From: Alphaproteobacteria bacterium
Lineage (GTDB): Bacteria > Pseudomonadota > Alphaproteobacteria > Rhodospirillales > Rhodospirillaceae
Direction of reading: 5' to 3'
DNA length: 12,593 nucleotides
NCBI GenBank assembly: GCA_003250275.1
Contig: QKGW01000029.1
Span: 1-12,593 of the forward strand
The notes under the pieces are model-generated. The model made no database searches, was not told the origin of the DNA, and saw only the letters and a program-made list of their open reading frames with translations. This document shows, one piece after another, positions 1-7,691 of this stretch (its first letter is position 1; each line of letters begins with the position of its first letter). Made by a program: the position numbers and the translations under genes.

Positions 1-252
1 GAATTCGGTGACGACGCGGGCGACGCCGGGGCGCGCCACCGCCGCGCCAATGCGGCGGCCGAGGGTTTCGGCGTCGTCGGGGGTGAGGGTGGCGTCGGCC
101 TCGACCCCGGCGACACCGGTGAAGCCGTCGCCCGAGGCGGCGAGCGCGCAGCCGAGATCGGGGGCCTCGAGCGCGGCGCCGCCGCGCGCGAGGATGCGGG
201 CGTCCGCCGCCGCGGCAGGAACCGCGGCGGCGACGAAACGGATACGGATCAC
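1..252 (-). CDS. Partial ORF coupled to pepA, unrecognised; faint resemblance to M17 peptidase N-terminus
   Basis: The reading frame starts with GTG at 252 (minus strand) and stays open for 84 codons to the window edge, so the C-terminus is missing. The GTG overlaps the pepA TGA in a GTGA arrangement, a layout typical of translational coupling, and a purine-rich AGAAGGGC stretch inside the pepA tail lies a few bases upstream as a possible ribosome binding site. The product begins VIRIRFVAAAVPAAADAR (V read as Met) and is Ala/Gly-rich and soluble. The stretch around residues 35-45 (LGCALAASGDGFTG) resembles the LARALAASRFTGKA segment of the neighbouring aminopeptidase, so a divergent M17-like N-terminal domain is possible. 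It does not look like DNA polymerase III chi, which often follows pepA in other proteobacteria. No motif fixes a function. Confidence 0.5.
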   Translation of the reverse strand, partial: MIRIRFVAAAVPAAAADARILARGGAALEAPDLGCALAASGDGFTGVAGVEADATLTPDDAETLGRRIGAAVARPGVARVVTEF

Positions 253-1799
253 TTCTTGCCCTTCTTCGCCGTTTTCTTCGCCTTGGCCGGCTTGGCGGCG
301 GGGAGCGCGCTCTCGTAGTGGGTGGCGATCATCCGTTCGAGCAGGCGCACGCCGAAGCCCGCCGCGCCCTTCGGCGTGGTGGCGGCGGCCTTCTTGGTCC
401 ACGAGACGCCCGCGATGTCGAGGTGCGCCCAGGCCTGTCCGGGCTGGACGAAGCGCTTGAGGAACTGCGCCGCGGTGATCGAGCCCGCCTCGCGGCCGCC
501 GACGTTCTTCATGTCGGCGATGTCGGACTTGATCAGCTCGTCGTAGGCGTCGCCCATCGGCATCCGCCACAGTGGCTCGCCGACTTCGAGACCGGCGTCG
601 GCGAGCATCTTCGAGAGGGCGTCGTCGTTCGAGAACAGACCCGCGTGGTTGGTGCCGAGGGCGATCACGATCGCGCCGGTGAGGGTGGCGAGGTCGACCA
701 CCGCCTTCGGCTTGAAGGTCTCCTGGGTGTACCAGAGCGCGTCGGCGAGGACGAGGCGGCCCTCGGCGTCGGTGTTGATCACCTCGATGGTCTGGCCCGA
801 CATCGACTTGACCACGTCGCCGGGGCGCTGCGCGGTGCCCGACGGCATGTTCTCGACCAGGCCGATCACGCCGACGACGTTCACCGCCGCCTTGCGCCGC
901 GCGAGGATGCGCAGGAGGCCGGTGGTCACCGCCGCGCCGCTCATGTCGGTCTTCATCTCTTCCATGTTCGCGGCGGGCTTGAGCGAGATGCCGCCGGTGT
1001 CGAAGCACACGCCCTTGCCGACGATCGCGACCGGCGCGTCGTCCGGGTTGCCGCCCATCCAGCGCATCACCACGAGCTGCGATTCGCGCTCGGAGCCCTG
1101 GCCGACGCCGAGGAGCGAGCCCATGCCGAGCTTCGCCATCTCCTTCTCGCCGAGCACCTCGACCGAGACGCCGTCCTTTTCGAGCGACTTGGCGATCTTG
1201 GCGAAGGCGGCGGGGTAGAGGACGTTGGCGGGCTCGGAGACGAGGTCGCGGGTGAACGACACGCCTTCGGCGATCACGTCGAGCGGCGCGAACGCGGTCT
1301 TGGCCGCGACCGGGTCGCTCACCGTCACGGTGACGGTCTTGAGGGTCGGCTTGTCCTCGGGCTTGAGCTTGGTGCGGTAGGTGTCGAAGCGGTAGGCGCG
1401 CAGCAGCGCGCCGAGGGCGGCGTGGGCGGCGAGGGTCGGCGCGGAGGCCTTGGCCTCGGCGAGCACGTCGACGGCGAGGGTGAGTTCCGTGCCCTTGCCC
1501 TTCTCCGCGGCGACGAGGGCGGCGGCGCCGAAGCTCTCCAGCCGCCGCGCGTCGACCGCGTCGGCCTTGCCGAGGCCGATCAGGACGATGCGGTCGAGGC
1601 CGACGCCGGCGGGTGCGAGGAGGTCGAGGGTCTGGTCCGCCTTGCCGGTGAAGCGCGAGGCGGCGAGGGCGCGGGCGAGAGCGCCGCCGGTGGCGGCGTC
1701 GAGTTCACGGGCGGACGGGGTCAGCAGGCCCCCTTCGAGGACGCCGACGGCAAGGCATCCGGATTTCGGCAGGCCGGGCTGGGCGAAAACGACTTTCAT
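249..1799 (-). CDS. pepA: Leucyl aminopeptidase, M17 family (cytosol aminopeptidase)
   Basis: A 516-aa cytosolic metallopeptidase that removes N-terminal residues from peptides, used in protein turnover. The M17 signature NTDAEGRL is at residues 342-349. All the metal and catalytic residues I know from E. coli PepA appear at a constant offset of eight: metal ligands K262, D267, D285, D344 and E346, and catalytic K274 and R348. The N-terminal M17 domain covers about 1-165 and the catalytic domain 170-495. Length is close to the family's usual 500 aa. The start at 1799 (MKVVFAQPGLPK) is preferred over an in-frame ATG 12 codons upstream because AGGGAC lies 8-9 bases before it and the family begins here. 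The last 15 residues form a Lys/Ala tail (AKPAKAKKTAKKGKK) outside the conserved fold. It lies 112 bp downstream of amrS on the same strand. Confidence 0.96.
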   Translation of the reverse strand: MKVVFAQPGLPKSGCLAVGVLEGGLLTPSARELDAATGGALARALAASRFTGKADQTLDLLAPAGVGLDRIVLIGLGKADAVDARRLESFGAAALVAAEKGKGTELTLAVDVLAEAKASAPTLAAHAALGALLRAYRFDTYRTKLKPEDKPTLKTVTVTVSDPVAAKTAFAPLDVIAEGVSFTRDLVSEPANVLYPAAFAKIAKSLEKDGVSVEVLGEKEMAKLGMGSLLGVGQGSERESQLVVMRWMGGNPDDAPVAIVGKGVCFDTGGISLKPAANMEEMKTDMSGAAVTTGLLRILARRKAAVNVVGVIGLVENMPSGTAQRPGDVVKSMSGQTIEVINTDAEGRLVLADALWYTQETFKPKAVVDLATLTGAIVIALGTNHAGLFSNDDALSKMLADAGLEVGEPLWRMPMGDAYDELIKSDIADMKNVGGREAGSITAAQFLKRFVQPGQAWAHLDIAGVSWTKKAAATTPKGAAGFGVRLLERMIATHYESALPAAKPAKAKKTAKKGKK

Positions 1800-1911
1800 G
1801 CGGAGATGTCCCTTGTTCGGAAGATGGCGGCGCACCGGATGCGCCCGCGCGGAATGGCTGCCTTCGATATTGACCGGAATCGAACGGCTTGCAAGGCGGT
1901 GGCGCGGTTTT

Positions 1912-2994
1912 TCAGATGCTTCGCGGGATCGTCACGGTGCGGCGTCGGCGGCCCCAGTTGCCGGGCGGTCCGTCGAACACGCCGGGGATCGCGGCGCCGC
2001 AGCCCAGGCAGTGTCCGCGGGCGTCGAGGGCGTGGGCGGAAATCTCGTAGCGGTCGCGCCGGATCGCCGCCGCGCCGCAGCCGGGGCAGAACGTGGTTTC
2101 GCCTTCGGGGTCGTCGATGTTGCCGGTGTAGACGAAGCGCAGGCCTTCGGCGCGGGCGACCGCGCGGGCGCGGCGCAGCGCCGCGGGCGGCGTCGGCGGG
2201 ATGTGGCGCATCTCGTGGTCGGGGTGGAAGGCGGAGAGGTGGAGCGGCACGTCGGGCGAGAGTTCGGCGGCGATCCAGCGCGCGAGTTCGGCGATCTCGG
2301 CGTCGCCGTCGTTGAGGCCGGGAATCACCAGCGTCGTCACCTCGATCCACGCGGCGCTCTCGTGCACGCCGTGGCGCAGGGTATCGAGCACCGGGCGCAG
2401 ACGCCCGCCGCACCAGCGCCGGTAGAAGGCGTCGGAGAACGCCTTGAGGTCGATGTTGACCGCGTCGAACGCGGCGAAGAACTCGGGCCGCGCCGCTGCG
2501 CCGAGGAACCCCGCGCTCACCCCGACGGTGCGCACGCCGCGCGCGCGGCAGGCGGCGGCGACCGCGGTGGCGTATTCGAGGGCGATCAGCGGTTCGTTGT
2601 AGGTGATCGCGACCGAGCGGCAGCCCTCGCGCAGCGCCGCCGCGGCGATCGCCTCGGGAGCGAGGGCGTCGCCGGCGGCGGGGGCCGGGGCGCGCGAGAT
2701 TTGCCAGTTCTGGCAGCAGGCGCAGGCGAGATTGCAGCCGAAGCCGCCGAAGGAGAGCGTCGGCGAGCCGGGGAGGAAGTGGTAGAGCGGCTTTTTTTCC
2801 ACAGGATCGATGCAAAAGCCGCTGCTCAGACCCCAAGTCAAAAGGGCGAGCCGGCCGGCGGCGTTGCCGCGCGCGCCGCAGCGTCCGGTTTCGCTCGGCA
2901 GCATCCGGCAATGGTGCGGGCAGAGCGTGCAGACCAGTTCGCCGGTTTCCGCCGACGTCGGTTGCCAATATCGGGCGACGATTTCTCTTGCCAT
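1912..2994 (-). CDS. amrS: AmmeMemoRadiSam system radical SAM enzyme (AmrS)
   Basis: A 360-aa radical SAM protein related to pyruvate formate-lyase activating enzymes. The cluster motif CxxxCxxC is C87, C91 and C94 in GCNLACACCQNW. An N-terminal group, C22-x2-C25-x3-C29-x9-C39 (CTLCPHHC, then GRCGAR), is typical of this subfamily and could bind a second cluster or zinc. The core barrel carries TYNEPL (131-136) and NIDLKAF (180-186). The C-terminus has a zinc-ribbon-like pair, CPGC (303-306) and CLGC (329-332), ending in IPGVF, as in AmrS proteins. The radical reaction and substrate are not known to me. The gene is divergent from amrB-amrA, which makes the three-component set complete and strengthens the call. 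The start at 2994 gives the normal N-terminus; no strong Shine-Dalgarno is seen. The frame stays open far upstream, antisense to amrBA, which is a GC effect. Confidence 0.93.
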   Translation of the reverse strand: MAREIVARYWQPTSAETGELVCTLCPHHCRMLPSETGRCGARGNAAGRLALLTWGLSSGFCIDPVEKKPLYHFLPGSPTLSFGGFGCNLACACCQNWQISRAPAPAAGDALAPEAIAAAALREGCRSVAITYNEPLIALEYATAVAAACRARGVRTVGVSAGFLGAAARPEFFAAFDAVNIDLKAFSDAFYRRWCGGRLRPVLDTLRHGVHESAAWIEVTTLVIPGLNDGDAEIAELARWIAAELSPDVPLHLSAFHPDHEMRHIPPTPPAALRRARAVARAEGLRFVYTGNIDDPEGETTFCPGCGAAAIRRDRYEISAHALDARGHCLGCGAAIPGVFDGPPGNWGRRRRTVTIPRSI

Positions 2995-3075
2995 CGTCTT
3001 GATGGTACGCTCATTACCGGAGAAACGCCCGAGTTTGCCGCAGCAGGTCCGACCGAACGAAGGATAGTCAACAGG
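2995..3075. promoter_or_regulatory. Divergent promoter region between amrS and amrB-amrA
   Basis: The 81 bp between two divergent start codons must carry the amrBA promoter and probably that of amrS. It includes a less GC-rich patch around 2996-3026, but I could not find a convincing -35/-10 pair in either direction. AAGGA at 3060-3064 is the best ribosome binding site for amrBA, with a longish 11-base spacing. A small inverted repeat, CCATC-GTCTT-GATGG at 2991-3005, includes the amrS start codon. Confidence 0.4.
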
Positions 3076-4454
3076 ATGAGCGAGAGTCCCACCCGCGTGC
3101 GCCCCGCCGCCGTCGCCGGAATGTTCTACCCCGAAGATGCCGCCCGCCTCCGCGAGGAGGTCCGCGGCTATCTCGCGGAGGCCGCCGTCGCCGATGCCCG
3201 CGTGCCGAAGGCGGTGGTGGTGCCTCACGCCGGCTACCGCTACTCCGCGCCGATCGCCGCCAAGGCCTACGCCCGCATCGCCGCCGCGCGCGGCCGGGTG
3301 CGCCGGGTGATCCTGATCGGGCCGACGCACCGCGTCGCGGTCTCCGGTTTCGCGCTCTCCAACGCCGAAACCTTCGCCACCCCGCTCGGCTGCGTGAAGG
3401 TCGACACCGCCGCGACGCAGCGCCTCGCGCGCCGCGACGACGCGACCCCGATGGACCTCGCGCACGCCCAGGAACACGCGCTCGAAGTGCAGCTGCCGTT
3501 CCTCATCGAGACCTTGGGCGAGGATATCGAGATCGTGCCGATCCTCGCCGGTCAGGTGAGCGCCGAGGCGGCGGCGAGCCTGCTCGAGTCCGAGTGGGGC
3601 GGTCCCGAGACCCTGATCGTGATCAGCTCGGACCTCTCGCACTACCTCTCCTACGACGATTGCGTCACCCTCGACACCGTCACCCAGGCCGCGATCGAAA
3701 CCCTTTCGCCTGAGAAGCTCGACCGTCCGCAGGCGTGCGGGCGGCTGCCGATCGCCGGGCTGCTGATCTGCGCCAAGCGGCGCGGCATGGAGGTCGCGAC
3801 CCTCGACGTGCGCAACTCCGGCGACACCGTCGGGCCGCGCGGCCAAGTGGTCGGCTACGGCGCGTGGGCGTTCTACGACGCCCCCGAGGTGCCGGTGGTG
3901 ACCAAGAGCCACGGCGGCGACCTGCTCGCGCTGGCGCGGGATTCGATCCGCTACGGGCTTGAGAACGGCATGGCGCTGCCGGTCGACTTCGACGCCGTGC
4001 CCGAGCCGCTGCTCGACTTCGGCGCGACCTTCGTCACCCTTTACGCCAACGGCCGCCTGCGCGGCTGCATCGGCTCCACCCGCCCGCTGCGCACCATCGC
4101 CGAGGACGTCGCCGCCAACGCCTACGCCGCGGCGTTCAACGATCCGCGCTTCGCGCCGCTCGACCCCGAGGAGTTCGACGGCCTCGAACTCACCGTCTCG
4201 GTGCTGAGCCCGCTCGAACCGATCCGCTTCTCCGGCGAGCGCGACCTCCTCGCGCAGCTCGACATCGGCGTCGACGGACTGGTGATCGCCGACCACGGCC
4301 GCCGCGGCCTGTTCCTGCCGCAGGTGTGGGGCTCGCTCCCCGATCCGGCGGTGTTCCTCGCCCAGCTCAAGATCAAGGCGGGCCTGCCGCTCGCCGAAAG
4401 CCCGACGCTGCAGGCGTGGCGCTTCCGTGTCGATTCGGTCGGCCGCGACGCGTG

Positions 4455-4455
<1 letters not shown>
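3076..4455 (+). CDS. AmrB-AmrA fusion: Memo domain joined to AMMECR1 domain
   Basis: A 459-aa cytosolic protein made of two normally separate AmmeMemoRadiSam components. Residues 6-270 are a Memo/AmrB domain, structurally related to class III extradiol dioxygenases. The expected metal-site residues are present: H51 in PHAGYRYS, H85 in GPTHR and C221 in CGRLPIAG, along with EHALEVQLPF (133-142) and SSDLSHY (184-190). Residues 280-455 are an AMMECR1/AmrA domain with the signature LRGCIGS (328-334), then NDPRFAPL (355-362) and LFLPQV (412-417). The linker of about 10 residues is short. In many genomes the two domains are separate genes; a fusion implies they act together. The reaction is not established. 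Start ATG 3076 (MSESPTRVRP) gives the usual Memo N-terminus; longer in-frame extension reads antisense through amrS and pepA and is rejected. The stop overlaps the next start by one base. Confidence 0.93.
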
Positions 4456-5420
<965 letters not shown>

Positions 5421-5451
5421 TCCTGTTGCAGATATTTTCGAGGACGAGCGA

Positions 5452-6867
5452 ATGAGCCAGGACGGGTTCGTGGACGGACTGAAGGCGATTGTCGGCGCGG
5501 CGAACGTGATCACCGACGCCGCCGGCATGGAAACCTACATGAACGAGGAGCGCGGCCTGTTCCACGGCCACGCGCTCGCGGTGGTCCGTCCGGGTTCGAC
5601 CGAAGAGGTCGCGGCGGTGGTCAAGGCGTGCGGCGCGGCGGGCATCCCGGTGGTGCCCCAGGGCGGCAACACCGGCCTCGTCGGCGGCGCGGTCGCCGAC
5701 ACCGGCGCGGTGATCGTCGCGATGGCGCGAATGAACAAGATCAAGGCGGTGAACGCCGACGGCTTCACCATGACGGTGGAATCGGGCTGCGTGCTCGAAG
5801 ACATCCGCGACGCCGCCGACAAGGTCGGCTGCCTGTTCCCGCTTTCGCTCGGCGCGCAGGGCAGCTGCCAGATCGGCGGCAACCTCGCGACCAACGTCGG
5901 CGGCATCAATACTCTGCGCTACGGCACCGCGCGCGACAACGTTCTCGGCCTCGAAGTCGTGCTCCCCGACGGGCGGATCTGGAACGGCCTGCGCGCGCTC
6001 ACCAAGGACAACACCGGCTACTCGCTGCGCAACCTCTTCGTCGGCTCCGAGGGCACCCTCGGGATCATCACCGGCGCGGTGCTCAAGCTCTACCCGAAGC
6101 CGCTCGCGACCGAGACCGCGTTCTGCGCGCTGCCCGACCTCGACTCGGCGCTGCCGCTGCTCGAACGCGCGCGCCGGATGAGCGGCGATTCGGTCAACGC
6201 CTTCGAACTGATCTGCCGCGATGGCGTGCGTCTGTCGTCCACCTACCTCACCGGCATCACCGATCCGCTCGAACAGGTTCACCCGTGGTACGCGCTGATC
6301 GAGTTCTCCTCGACCAGCCCGACGGTGCCGCTGCGCGACACCTTCGAGAAGTTCCTCGAATCCGCGTTCGAGGACGGCATCATCACCGACGCGGTGATCG
6401 CCGAGAGCCTCGATCAGCGCCGCAACCTCTGGCGCATCCGCGAGGAGCTGCCCGAGGCGCAGAAGTACGAGGGCGGCTCGATCAAGCACGACGTTTCGGT
6501 GCCGGTGCGCTCGATCCCCGAGTTCATCCGCCGCGCCTCCGAGGTGGTGGTGAAGGTGGTGCCGGGCTCGCGTCCGGTGCCGTTCGGCCACATGGGCGAC
6601 GGCAACATCCACTTCAACGTTTCCCAGCCCGCCGGCGAGAACGTCGACAAGGACGAGTACCTGAGCCATTGGCACGAGATGGGCGAGGCGGTCTACGACA
6701 TCGTCACCGAGCTGGGCGGGTCGTTCTCCGCCGAGCACGGCGTCGGGCGTCTTAAGGTCGAGGATCTCAAGCGCTACCGCAGCGACGTCGAGGTCGACCT
6801 GCTGCGCCGCATCAAGGCGGCGATCGACCCCGACAACCGGATGAACCCGGGCGTGCTGTTCGTCTGA
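5452..6867 (+). CDS. FAD-linked 2-hydroxyacid dehydrogenase (GlcD / D-2-hydroxyglutarate dehydrogenase-like)
   Basis: A 471-aa flavoprotein with an N-terminal FAD-binding PCMH domain (about 38-215) and a C-terminal FAD-linked oxidase domain (about 220-470). FAD-site segments are visible: RPGSTEEVAAVV (46-57), PQGGNTGLVGGA (69-80) and NLATNVGG (144-151). The C-terminal domain has GHMGDGNIHFN (379-389), with H380 and H387, and SAEHGVG (426-432), with E428. These are the metal/substrate-site motifs of the D-lactate/D-2-hydroxyglutarate dehydrogenase group. The substrate cannot be settled from sequence: D-2-hydroxyglutarate, D-lactate and glycolate are all candidates. A single subunit with no GlcE or GlcF neighbour argues for the D2HGDH/D-lactate type. 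It starts 31 bp after the Sua5 stop, with AGGA at 5441-5444 as ribosome binding site, and is probably the last gene of the amrBA operon. Its stop lies 13 bp from the convergent regulator gene. Confidence 0.92.
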   Translation: MSQDGFVDGLKAIVGAANVITDAAGMETYMNEERGLFHGHALAVVRPGSTEEVAAVVKACGAAGIPVVPQGGNTGLVGGAVADTGAVIVAMARMNKIKAVNADGFTMTVESGCVLEDIRDAADKVGCLFPLSLGAQGSCQIGGNLATNVGGINTLRYGTARDNVLGLEVVLPDGRIWNGLRALTKDNTGYSLRNLFVGSEGTLGIITGAVLKLYPKPLATETAFCALPDLDSALPLLERARRMSGDSVNAFELICRDGVRLSSTYLTGITDPLEQVHPWYALIEFSSTSPTVPLRDTFEKFLESAFEDGIITDAVIAESLDQRRNLWRIREELPEAQKYEGGSIKHDVSVPVRSIPEFIRRASEVVVKVVPGSRPVPFGHMGDGNIHFNVSQPAGENVDKDEYLSHWHEMGEAVYDIVTELGGSFSAEHGVGRLKVEDLKRYRSDVEVDLLRRIKAAIDPDNRMNPGVLFV

Positions 6868-6880
6868 CCCGGGCTTCCGC

Positions 6881-7579
6881 TCACACCGCGTAGAGGGCGG
6901 CGCCGTCGGTCTTGGTCAGCGGCGGCACGTTCGACGCCGCCTTCACGCCCTCGCGCAGCGCCAGCGCTACCGCCTGGGTGCGGTTGGTCGCGCCGATCTT
7001 GCGGAAGACGTTGCGCAGGTGCGACTTGATGGTGATCTCGGTGAGGCCGAGCACCTTGGCGATTTCCTTGTTCGACGCGCCGCCGACGAGCTGGGTGAGG
7101 ATTTCGTATTCCCGCCGCGTCAGCGAGGCGAGCGGCGAGCGCTCGTTCGGCTGCGCGCTCTCGGGCGAGATCGCGGGTGCGGTGTCGGCCACCAGAACTT
7201 CCGCCGGATAATAGGGCACGCCGCAGAGGATCAGCCGCAGCGCGTGCAGCATCGCGGTGCCGTTGAGCGACTTCGGCAGGTAGCCGACGACGCCGAGGCG
7301 CATCGCCTCGATCACGTCCGAGCGCGTCACCCAGCCGGTGACGATGACGATGCTGACGTCGGGGAAGGCGCGGCGCAGGCGCAGCACGCCGTCGGTGCCG
7401 TCCATGCCGGGCATCCGGAGGTCGAGCAGAACCAGGTCCGGGTTCTCGTTCGCAAGGGTTTCGTGAGTGGTCGGATAGTCGCAGGATTCGAAAATCGTCA
7501 CCGCGTCGCAAATCTTCGAGACGAAAGGCTTCAGGCCATCTCTCAGCAACGCATGGTCGTCGGCGATCAAGACCTTCAT
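6881..7579 (-). CDS. NarL/FixJ-family response regulator with LuxR-type HTH
   Basis: A 232-aa DNA-binding regulator. The receiver domain (1-118) has the acidic pair D7-D8, phospho-acceptor D53 in LLDLRMPGMDG, T81 and K103, all the residues needed for phosphorylation. After a linker of about 30 residues comes a LuxR/GerE helix-turn-helix domain (about 150-212) with LTRREYEIL and SNKEIAKVLGLTEITIKSHL. The 20-residue tail has no recognised motif. The start at 7579 has a strong Shine-Dalgarno, AAGGAGGAG, about 7-10 bases upstream. The likely partner is the PAS histidine kinase encoded immediately upstream on the same strand, 112 bp away. The long gap and the FNR-like box inside it suggest the regulator can be expressed from its own promoter. 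The target genes are not visible in the window. Confidence 0.95.
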   Translation of the reverse strand: MKVLIADDHALLRDGLKPFVSKICDAVTIFESCDYPTTHETLANENPDLVLLDLRMPGMDGTDGVLRLRRAFPDVSIVIVTGWVTRSDVIEAMRLGVVGYLPKSLNGTAMLHALRLILCGVPYYPAEVLVADTAPAISPESAQPNERSPLASLTRREYEILTQLVGGASNKEIAKVLGLTEITIKSHLRNVFRKIGATNRTQAVALALREGVKAASNVPPLTKTDGAALYAV

Positions 7580-7677
7580 CTTGAATTCTCCTCCTTAGGT
7601 GGGTGCGCAAGCCGCGGTGCGGAGATGCCAACCATGATTTAAGAAGAATGAGCCTTTGTCACATTTTGGGCAAGTGA

Positions 7678-7691
7678 TTGATGAACCTCAA
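7678..7691. promoter_or_regulatory. FNR/FixK-like box upstream of the response regulator gene
   Basis: TTGATGAACCTCAA matches the FNR/FixK consensus TTGAT-N4-ATCAA at nine of ten defined positions. It sits at the centre of a perfect inverted repeat, TGATTGA-N6-TCAATCA (7675-7694), whose right arm contains the stop codon of the histidine kinase gene (complement of 7692-7694). Its centre is about 105 bp upstream of the regulator start codon, in a locally AT-rich stretch (7631-7694). GTGACA and TAAATC downstream on the minus strand are possible but badly spaced promoter elements (15 bp). Oxygen or redox control of the regulator is an inference; the site could also form an mRNA hairpin after the kinase stop. 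Confidence 0.45.

Noticed and set aside
1..6. GAATTC (EcoRI site) exactly at the window start, with another at 7583-7588
   Set aside because: Probably chance; nothing else suggests a cloned restriction fragment or a junction.
1866..1894. TTGCAA-N17-AATATC as a pepA promoter on the minus strand
   Set aside because: The spacing is right but the -10 match is poor, so it is not listed as a feature.
318..2315. Long plus-strand open frame antisense to pepA and amrS
   Set aside because: The translation is low-complexity (His/Asp/Gly/Arg-rich) and mirrors the GC-rich codons of the real minus-strand genes, which carry full family motifs.
1450..3075. In-frame upstream extension of the amrB-amrA gene by over 500 codons
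   Set aside because: It is antisense to pepA and amrS and has no domain. The Memo domain begins right after ATG 3076.
2995..4296. In-frame upstream extension of amrS antisense to amrBA
   Set aside because: It is a shadow of the fusion gene. The AmrS N-terminal Cys group follows closely after ATG 2994.
7580..7640. Possible sigma-54 promoter (TGGCATCTCCGCACC) upstream of the response regulator
   Set aside because: The -24 GG is present, but no GC falls at the required -12 spacing.
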